From Alistipes sp. CAG:435 (lineage in GTDB: Bacteria > Bacteroidota > Bacteroidia > Bacteroidales > UBA932), in NCBI GenBank assembly GCA_000433355.1, contig FR893159.1, positions 10,847-19,543 on the forward strand: 8,697 nucleotides of DNA, read 5' to 3'. The notes under the pieces were generated by a model. The model saw only the letters and a list, made by a program, of their open reading frames with translations. It was not told where the DNA came from and did not search any database. The position numbers and the translations under genes were made by a program. This document shows positions 1 to 4,006 of the stretch, piece after piece. Each line of letters starts with the position of its first letter. The first letter of the stretch is position 1.

Positions 1-27
1 TGCCACGGGAAGAATATGAGTTAGAAG
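1..27. repeat. 27-bp direct repeat, outer copy
   Basis: The first 27 bases are identical to 836-862; both begin TGCCACGGGAAG and end GAGTTAGAAG. Identity stops sharply on the right (ACC here, GAG after the other copy). The left limit cannot be seen because the window starts here, so the true repeat may be longer. The two copies enclose the DUF5674 gene and its partner. Confidence 0.9.
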
Positions 28-38
28 ACCAAAATTCC

Positions 39-398
39 TTATCGCCCCGACCTGAGAGCGCACGCTTTGGCGAATTGAGAGAAATACCGGTCTGATGGAG
101 CTATAGCATTGCTGTCTTCAGAAAGGTATTCTTCGCAGAATTGGTCTCTTGCCATAAGTACTTCCCTGAGCATTGAGTCTCTGGACGATTGTGAGCCATT
201 GTTACGTCCTACTTTGATTGTCAGGTCGAATAAGTCAAGAGCCCGGATAAACGCGTTTTTGGCCAGTGCGGTGTTTCCCTTTTGCTTCCATTTCAAGGTT
301 CGCCCGACCTCGCTTCCAATATTCGCCATCTGCGAGATGAAATCCATCGCCGCCCATTTATCCTTATCAGGTTTTACTGGAAGTCGTGTTTCTGTCAT
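39..398 (-). CDS. Small helical protein of unknown function, partner of the DUF5674 gene
   Basis: This 119-residue soluble protein has no signal peptide or membrane segment. From memory, the stretch around residues 25-65 (ANIGSEVGRTLKWKQKGN, then AFIRALDLFDLTI) resembles a recurring family of small uncharacterised bacterial proteins. It reads as two or more amphipathic helices, with a second helical part around residues 75-95 (MLREVLMARDQF). No HEPN nuclease motif (R-x4-6-H) is present, so I do not call it a HEPN toxin despite the helical character. Its ATG overlaps the stop of the upstream DUF5674 gene in ATGA, which implies translational coupling and a shared function, possibly a protein pair of toxin-antitoxin or regulatory type; that role is inference. 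The stop is TAA, 11 bases inside the outer direct repeat. Confidence 0.72.
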   Translation of the reverse strand: MTETRLPVKPDKDKWAAMDFISQMANIGSEVGRTLKWKQKGNTALAKNAFIRALDLFDLTIKVGRNNGSQSSRDSMLREVLMARDQFCEEYLSEDSNAIAPSDRYFSQFAKACALRSGR

Positions 399-733
399 TT
401 GATAAGATTGTTGACTATTGAACGGATTTGACCACGTATCGCCTCATCTTCCACATTTCTGCTGAAGTTATTTCTTCGAGGGCTGATGTTGATAAGTGAG
501 TCGAATTCAATGAAGTCATCTCCCTCAACATCAGGGTACAAGTTGATCCCCCATAGAGATTCCTGATTTGAGCCATTCTCAAGTAAGAGTTTCTCCAAAT
601 CAGAATGCAGTTCGGCATCCAGCGCCATAATCTGTCTGTCGATGTCCACAACTCCTTTGATCATTTCACCATAGAAGTTCTGTGCCAGTTCAGTTAATCT
701 CTTTCTGCTTATGGCTTTATCAATTATTGTCAT
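395..733 (-). CDS. DUF5674 family protein
   Basis: The 112-residue protein matches what I know of DUF5674 along its full length: an N-terminal helix (ISRKRLTELAQNF), then MIKGVVDIDRQIMALDAELH (residues 24-43), a helix with LLLENGS (49-55), the core LWGINLYP (60-67), IEFDSLINISP (75-85), and a C-terminal SRNVEDEAIRGQIRSIVNNL (91-110). The family is small and of unknown function, and I know of no assigned enzymatic activity. Length is typical and there is no signal peptide. It is the first gene of a two-gene unit and its TGA stop overlaps the next start. A TAGGTTTG -7 box lies about 25 bases before the ATG. Antitoxin, toxin or binding-protein roles are all possible; the sequence does not decide. 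Confidence 0.85.
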   Translation of the reverse strand: MTIIDKAISRKRLTELAQNFYGEMIKGVVDIDRQIMALDAELHSDLEKLLLENGSNQESLWGINLYPDVEGDDFIEFDSLINISPRRNNFSRNVEDEAIRGQIRSIVNNLIK

Positions 734-756
734 AACACTTACAATCTTTCAGAATA

Positions 757-764
757 CAAACCTA
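757..764 (-). promoter_or_regulatory. Probable -7 box of the DUF5674 operon
   Basis: On the minus strand the bases read TAGGTTTG, an exact match to the Bacteroidota sigma consensus TAnnTTTG, placed 23 bases upstream of the DUF5674 ATG. The expected -33 TTG is not clear at 19-bp spacing (ATG instead). The module therefore probably has its own promoter, downstream of the barrel-gene terminator. Confidence 0.45.
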
Positions 765-807
765 CACAAAATAAATGATATTTCATTCTTGAATAAATGC
801 CAAAATA

Positions 808-834
808 TTGCGGCAGCCACCTTTCCTACCGCAA
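808..834 (-). terminator. Hairpin downstream of the outer-membrane protein fragment
   Basis: On the minus strand TTGCGGTAG pairs with CTGCCGCAA (9 bp including one U.G pair) around a 9-base loop, followed by TATTTTGG. It lies 21 bases past the stop of the barrel remnant and directly beside the inner repeat copy. The U-tract is short, so efficiency is uncertain. Confidence 0.5.
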
Positions 835-835
835 C

Positions 836-862
836 TGCCACGGGAAGAATATGAGTTAGAAG
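836..862. repeat. 27-bp direct repeat, inner copy
   Basis: Exact copy of bases 1-27, 835 bp away in the same orientation. On the minus strand it covers the last Phe codon and the stop of the outer-membrane protein fragment plus about 20 bases of 3' flank, and it ends one base before the base of the 808-834 hairpin. This looks like the original locus; the outer copy lacks the upstream coding sequence. Confidence 0.9.
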
Positions 863-945
863 GAGTAGCCGATACCAGATTCGAGGAATAGGCCACCACC
901 ACCGCCAAAACAAAAATTTATGTTGCCACCTATGTAGGTAGTGAA
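856..945 (-). pseudogene. 3' remnant of an outer-membrane beta-barrel protein gene
   Basis: Read on the minus strand, 29 codons and a TAA stop give FTTYIGGNINF followed by CFGGGGGLFLESGIGYSF. The Gly-rich turn, the alternating aromatic last strand (GIGYSF) and the terminal Phe are the classic C-terminal signature of outer-membrane barrels recognised by BamA. No start codon lies in this frame nearby. Beyond about 945 the frame stays open only as the antisense of the plus-strand gene and no longer looks like a barrel. Only the last strand or two survives, so the gene was cut by a rearrangement whose junction is near 945. The exact barrel family cannot be told from so short a piece. Confidence 0.6.
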
Positions 946-1353
946 GTGTCGGGGCTTTGCCGGAAGAATGTGGCGCGGGTGGCACTCGTAGCCTTCTTGG
1001 TTGGTATGATGGCGCTGGGATATTGTTCGTATATGTTGCCTGACAGTGTGTGGCAGGAACAGACGTTGACTCCATTCGCGTATTCCACATTGTGTCTATT
1101 CAGAGAGTTGGCGATGCTGACCGCAGGGCTTTCTATAGCTGTGCTGGCAAGAAGCAGGACCGCATATCGGCTGACAAGACCGCTGGCTGTCAAGATCGTG
1201 CTTTTTGCGTTGGCGCTTATACCCTTGCTTTACCTTTCCGAAATGAGATATACCTTGACAACATTAGTGCTTTTGACTCCATACATCATAGCACTTTTGA
1301 TGCTCGCCCCGACTCTCGTCCGTTGGCTGGTGAAGGCTCTCAAGCGGTTCTGA
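946..1353 (+). CDS. Uncharacterised polytopic membrane protein, possibly 5'-truncated
   Basis: I do not recognise a family. The 135-residue reading has four hydrophobic segments: about 9-30 (VARVALVAFLVGMMALGYC), 47-69 (TLCLFRELAMLTAGLSIAVL), 80-97 (LAVKIVLFALALIPLLYL) and 104-128 (LVLLTPYIIALLMLAP). Positive residues follow segment 2 (RSRTAYRLTR) and end the protein (KALKRF), suggesting cytoplasmic sides there. The start is doubtful. GTG at 946 has no clear ribosome binding site, the frame is open upstream to 892 without an ATG, and the first ATGs (1006, 1009) lie inside segment 1. GTG 946 also coincides with the edge of the barrel remnant on the other strand, so the true 5' end may have been lost at a recombination junction. 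Stop is TGA. No promoter was found. Confidence 0.5.
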   Translation: MSGLCRKNVARVALVAFLVGMMALGYCSYMLPDSVWQEQTLTPFAYSTLCLFRELAMLTAGLSIAVLARSRTAYRLTRPLAVKIVLFALALIPLLYLSEMRYTLTTLVLLTPYIIALLMLAPTLVRWLVKALKRF

Positions 1354-1541
1354 TTTTGTGACCTGGTCAGATTATTTGTCAGGACGGCCATTATCATAAG
1401 AAAAGATGTTGTATTGTAATATGTTGTAAATTAGTCTGTTATAAAATGCTGCCCTTCTGGATGTTCCGGCACTGTTTTGTAACATATTGATAGCCAACTG
1501 ATGACGCTCCACTCGGCAAGAACGCTTCTGCTATGCGATAA
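1354..1541. other. Gap between the membrane protein and the ATPase pseudogene
   Basis: This gap is 188 bases long. It holds an 8-bp inverted repeat (AATATGTT at 1418-1425, AACATATT at 1481-1488) and a minus-strand stretch open for 52 codons (1530 down to 1375, TAA stop at 1372-1374) with no start I trust and no recognisable motif. No terminator is convincing. It may contain further gene debris. Confidence 0.4.
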
Positions 1542-2875
1542 TTACATATCCTCTAATGACAGGCATCCGAAAGTTATGTTTGTGTTGCCGAATGCGCTGT
1601 GGCTTAGATCAGCCACTTTTTCACTCAGTAACTCTTTGGAATATTTGTTCTTGTTCCGTTTAACTTCGTATGCTTGAACTTTACCGTCAAGTCTTACGGT
1701 AACTATGTCGATTTCATTGTCTGGGGTGTCTGCATTACCTTTGCGGGGATGCCACCAGGCACCGATTTCCGCGTACTGTTGCGATTCCATCATCTTTTGC
1801 CGGAACCATCTTTCCAGAATACGTCCTGAATATGTCGAATACTCATTTTTGATCAGTTCCGACAATGCGGAATAGTTCTTTATCTCTATCAATGAACGAT
1901 ATTTATAGAAGTACCTGAATCAAAAACGAAGAAAAATGTCATTGATTTCATATCGGACGGTCTTAGAGGTATTGTTGGCTCTGATAGGTCTCTTTTTCTT
2001 GATCAGTCCATATTCTTCCTCCAGAACTTTCATTTGTCCGCCCAGACTTTTTTCTCCAAGCATTCCATCTATCTGGGGGAGTGTGACATCTCCAGCCGCA
2101 ATAAGCCCAAGAATCGAGAAATAAGTGGCATACTGTTTCCCGAACTCTTGAATCAGCATATTCCTGCCCTCATCGAAAAACTGAGAATCCGGTCTTGTCA
2201 TATATTCGACCATCTTTTCCATATCTGTGCAGTCATTATCCATCAGCAGCTCGACATATTTGGGAACGCCTCCGAAAAAACAATATAGCGCGAGAAGGTC
2301 ATCATTGTTGTAATTCTCTTTGTGGTCCGCCATTATTTCTTTCAAGACATCTGTCCTGAATGGCTCAAGACTGAGCGTCATATCGGCTCTACCGAACAGA
2401 GGTCGCTTCTCGTCTTTGGATATTTTTCCATCATCGAGCAAACGGATCCGCTTACCACCATATTGACCTTGGTATTTCTTCGCTCGCGATCCCAAACATC
2501 CTGAATGTCAGAGTAGATTGCAGGATTGACATATGGAAAATCCTGGAATTCGTCAATGAACAGATTGAATGATCGATGCTTGCCTATATTCATCAGCATT
2601 GCGAATATGTCCTTGAAATGATAGATTCCTTGTGGGGCAAATTCTTTTAATGTCTGCCTTATCGCCTCTGCATATTCACTGCAAAGATCGGCTTCTGCCT
2701 TTCTTGCAACAAATAAATAGACAGTGTCCGTCCCCTCCATTGATAGAATTCCCAGAGTTGTTTTTCATATCCTGCTCCGACCTTTAAGTACGGTCATTTT
2801 TGAGAACTATCCGAAAGATTTTTTCTGAATATCTTTAAGGAGAGCCAATTCACGGTTTCTGTCATAATATCTCAT
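1542..2875 (-). pseudogene. Decayed AAA ATPase with C-terminal DUF234 nuclease-like domain
   Basis: The reading frames join into one gene of about 444 codons, the usual length of this ATPase/DUF234 family. Order: N-terminal MRYYDRNRELALL (start 2875); a P-loop region at 2783-2756 reading GRSRI-stop-KTTL where GRRRIGKTTL is expected; TVYLFVARK; Walker B FNLFIDEFQDF (about codons 103-113); sensor-like VVSGSV; PLFGRADMTLSLEPF; a winged-helix part (ILGLIAAGDVTLPQIDGM); then DUF234 with EIDIV and YEVKRNK, a PD-(D/E)xK-like pattern, ending in the typical LSLEDM. Four lesions are visible: TAG at 2809-2807 (codon 23), TGA at 2767-2765 replacing the P-loop Gly before Lys, a one-base loss in the A-run on the coding strand (2427-2423; GAAAAAATA expected), and TGA at 1922-1920 in LRF-stop-FRYF, where Trp is usual. 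The rest stays well conserved, so decay looks recent. Family roles are poorly defined. Confidence 0.85.
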
Positions 2876-2883
2876 AGTTCGAT

Positions 2884-2913
2884 CTTTATGGCCATAAACT
2901 TTATGGCCATAAA
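2884..2913. repeat. Two tandem copies of a 15-bp unit containing a perfect palindrome
   Basis: CTTTATGGCCATAAA occurs at 2884-2898 and again at 2899-2913 with no mismatch. Each copy holds the 14-bp perfect palindrome TTTATGGCCATAAA. The array begins 8 bases upstream of the ATPase pseudogene start and overlaps the predicted transcription start, so a repressor or autoregulator operator is a reasonable inference. A simple tandem duplication without function is the alternative. Confidence 0.85.
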
Positions 2914-2918
2914 CTTTG

Positions 2919-2951
2919 CGAATATAAAAATAATATCTGACTGAAAAACAA
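2919..2951 (-). promoter_or_regulatory. Possible promoter of the ATPase pseudogene
   Basis: On the minus strand TATATTCG (2926-2919) resembles TAnnTTTG with one mismatch, and a TTG (2951-2949) lies 22 bases upstream, inside the T-tract of the small RNA terminator. Transcription would start within the palindrome array. The -7 match is imperfect, so this is a candidate only. Confidence 0.33.
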
Positions 2952-2979
2952 AAAAGCCCACATCGCTGCGGACTTTTTT
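2950..2979 (-). terminator. Rho-independent terminator of the small RNA
   Basis: The minus-strand transcript folds AAAAAAGUCCGCA against UGUGGGCUUUUUU, 13 pairs with two G.U pairs, closed by the GNRA tetraloop GCGA. On the plus strand those two pairs become A-C mismatches, so the hairpin is built for minus-strand transcription. Confidence 0.8.
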
Positions 2980-3054
2980 CGGTTAGTTAGTAGTGTATTA
3001 CCTTATTTTGAAAGAAGGTCATAGTCGTTAGAGTGTGATGTATCTCACATTTCC
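2950..3054 (-). ncRNA. Predicted stand-alone small RNA of about 105 nt
   Basis: A consensus promoter (3089-3060) and a strong terminator (2979-2950) on the same strand bound a short unit with no sizeable gene inside. The 5' end near 3054 is estimated from the -7 box. Three stem-loops are visible on the minus strand: TGTGA/TCACA with a 6-base loop, ACCTT/AAGGT with a 10-base loop, and the terminator. An 11-codon reading frame (3022-2987, MTFFQNKVIHY then TAA) overlaps the second stem but has no ribosome binding site, so an attenuator leader peptide is an alternative. No amino-acid biosynthesis gene lies downstream, only the dead ATPase, which favours an independent RNA. I do not recognise a known RNA family. 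Confidence 0.5.
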
Positions 3055-3059
3055 GATGA

Positions 3060-3089
3060 CAAAAGTAGTCAAAAAAAACGTTTAAGCAA
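3060..3089 (-). promoter_or_regulatory. Bacteroidota sigma promoter of the small RNA
   Basis: On the minus strand TTG (3089-3087), a 19-base spacer and TACTTTTG (3067-3060) match the Bacteroidota primary promoter pattern TTG-N19-TAnnTTTG exactly. It overlaps the 3' half of the trmD terminator, so termination and initiation share the same DNA. Confidence 0.65.
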
Positions 3090-3119
3090 GCCTTTTTCCG
3101 GAAAACTTTTAAACGTTTT
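3071..3119 (-). terminator. Probable trmD terminator with nested palindromes
   Basis: On the minus strand AAAACGTTTAA (3119-3109) pairs perfectly with TTAAACGTTTT (3085-3075), followed by four more Ts (3074-3071). The 23-base loop contains the 12-bp palindrome TTTTCCGGAAAA (3094-3105). The stem is AT-rich, so strength is uncertain. Between trmD and this site a further weak hairpin, CCATTG/CAATGG (3139-3165), is visible. Confidence 0.5.
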
Positions 3120-3199
3120 ACGTTGATAACTATCTTCTCCATTGACTATCAATGTTTTCCAATGGTTATTCGTCAAGCGATTTTTTTCAGGACCTTCTC

Positions 3200-3910
3200 T
3201 TATTTTACGATCGCCTGATCGTGCTTTCCGCCGGTGTCCCCAAGCAGCTCTGGCCGGAGAAGCTTTGTCCGCTCAAGGGCCTGCTCGTCCTGCCATTCGC
3301 GGATGAGTTTCGGATTTCCGCTCAACAGGACCTCAGGAACCTTCCAGCCTTTGTAGTCGGCCGGGCGGGTATAGACAGGAGGGGAGAGGAGGCCGTCCTG
3401 GAAACTGTCGCTGAGGGCAGAGGTCTCGTCGGACAACGCTCCCGGAATCAATCTCACGATGGAGTCCGCCAGCAGGGCCGCCGGGATCTCGCCGCCGCTG
3501 ACCACATAGTCGCCCACGGAGATCTCGCGGGTCACCAGATGTTCCCTGATCCGGTGGTCTATTCCTTTATAATGGCCGCAGAGGAGGATGAGATTCTCCT
3601 TCAGGGAGAGCTCATTGGATATTCCTTGGTTCAGACGCTCGCCGTCGGGGGACATGTAGATGACTTCGTCATATTCCCGCTCCGCCTTCAGCTCGTCGAT
3701 CATTTTCTCCACCGGCTCGATCATCATCACCATCCCCGCGTCGCCGCCGTAGCAGTAGTCATCCACTGTGGCGCGCGGGCCGAGGCCATATTTCCGGATG
3801 TTGTGGACGTGTATTTCGACCAGACCTTTCTTGATCGCCCGCCCCACGATCGAGTGGCTCAGCGGACTGTCCAGAAGTTCCGGAACGACTGTAAGAATGT
3901 CAATTCGCAT
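3200..3910 (-). CDS. trmD: tRNA (guanine-37-N1)-methyltransferase TrmD
   Basis: TrmD transfers a methyl group from S-adenosylmethionine to N1 of G37 in tRNAs reading CNN codons, which prevents +1 frameshifting during translation. The 236-residue protein shows the family signatures: N-terminal MRIDILTVVPELL; VDDYCYGGDAGMVMMIEP (49-66); the knotted SAM site with LILLCGHYKGIDHRI (107-121) and EISVGDYVVSGGEIPA (129-144); RLIPGALS with Arg153; the catalytic Asp168 in DSFQDGLL; and YTRPADYKGWKVPEVLLSGN (180-199). The C-terminal tail (GDTGGKHDQAIVK) is slightly long and not conserved. The start ATG at 3910 is preceded by AAGGAAAAA about 10 bases upstream, a better purine stretch than most genes here have. 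It diverges from the DUF349 gene. It is not joined to rimM or rplS here, unlike the classic proteobacterial operon. Confidence 0.97.
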   Translation of the reverse strand: MRIDILTVVPELLDSPLSHSIVGRAIKKGLVEIHVHNIRKYGLGPRATVDDYCYGGDAGMVMMIEPVEKMIDELKAEREYDEVIYMSPDGERLNQGISNELSLKENLILLCGHYKGIDHRIREHLVTREISVGDYVVSGGEIPAALLADSIVRLIPGALSDETSALSDSFQDGLLSPPVYTRPADYKGWKVPEVLLSGNPKLIREWQDEQALERTKLLRPELLGDTGGKHDQAIVK

Positions 3911-3932
3911 AGAATATTGTTTTTCCTTTTTG

Positions 3933-3940
3933 CAAAAATA
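3933..3940 (-). promoter_or_regulatory. Probable -7 box of trmD
   Basis: On the minus strand the bases read TATTTTTG, an exact TAnnTTTG match 22 bases before the trmD ATG. No TTG is found at the expected -33 position, which reads CTA at 19-bp spacing. The predicted transcript has a very short leader. Confidence 0.42.
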
Positions 3941-3963
3941 GGGTTTTTAATTGTTTTTTTAGG

Positions 3964-3971
3964 TATATTTG
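3964..3971 (+). promoter_or_regulatory. Probable -7 box of the DUF349-yidC operon
   Basis: TATATTTG matches TAnnTTTG exactly, 35 bases before the ATG at 4007. The -33 region is a T-run (3944-3948) rather than a clear TTG. The 3941-3963 stretch is shared with the divergent trmD promoter, whose -7 box lies 23 bases away. The leader has no purine-rich ribosome binding site, as is common in Bacteroidota. Confidence 0.42.
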
Positions 3972-4006
3972 CGGATATGTTGAAACTCTTATAATTAAAC
4001 TGCTTT

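Noticed and set aside
39..398. HEPN-type RNase toxin
   Set aside because: Helical character fits, but the R-x4-6-H catalytic motif is absent.
1..862. Integron cassette or CRISPR array based on the spaced repeats
   Set aside because: Only two copies 835 bp apart, no attC-like fold and no integrase or cas gene.
749..1193. Two minus-strand frames (749-1090 and 930-1193)
   Set aside because: They run across the barrel remnant, the hairpin and the membrane gene in wrong frames; only the frame ending at 856 shows a barrel C-terminus.
1372..1530. Minus-strand stretch open for 52 codons containing QLAINMLQNSAGTSRRAAFY
   Set aside because: No recognisable motif, no trusted start and a short length; mentioned only as possible debris in the gap.
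1920..2767. TGA reassigned to Trp or Gly
   Set aside because: DUF5674, yggS and the membrane gene end in TGA, and Trp is encoded by TGG in intact genes; the same ATPase gene also has a TAG and a frameshift, so it is a pseudogene.
3120..3170. DnaA-box-like sequence (TTATCAACG on the minus strand) beside AT-rich palindromes, suggesting an origin
   Set aside because: Only one 7-of-9 match and one weaker one; no cluster of boxes, so the palindromes are better explained as a trmD terminator.
3152..3994. Plus-strand open frame of 280 codons opposite trmD
   Set aside because: It is the antisense of a clear TrmD gene with all catalytic motifs; the His/Val/Asp-rich translation has no family character.
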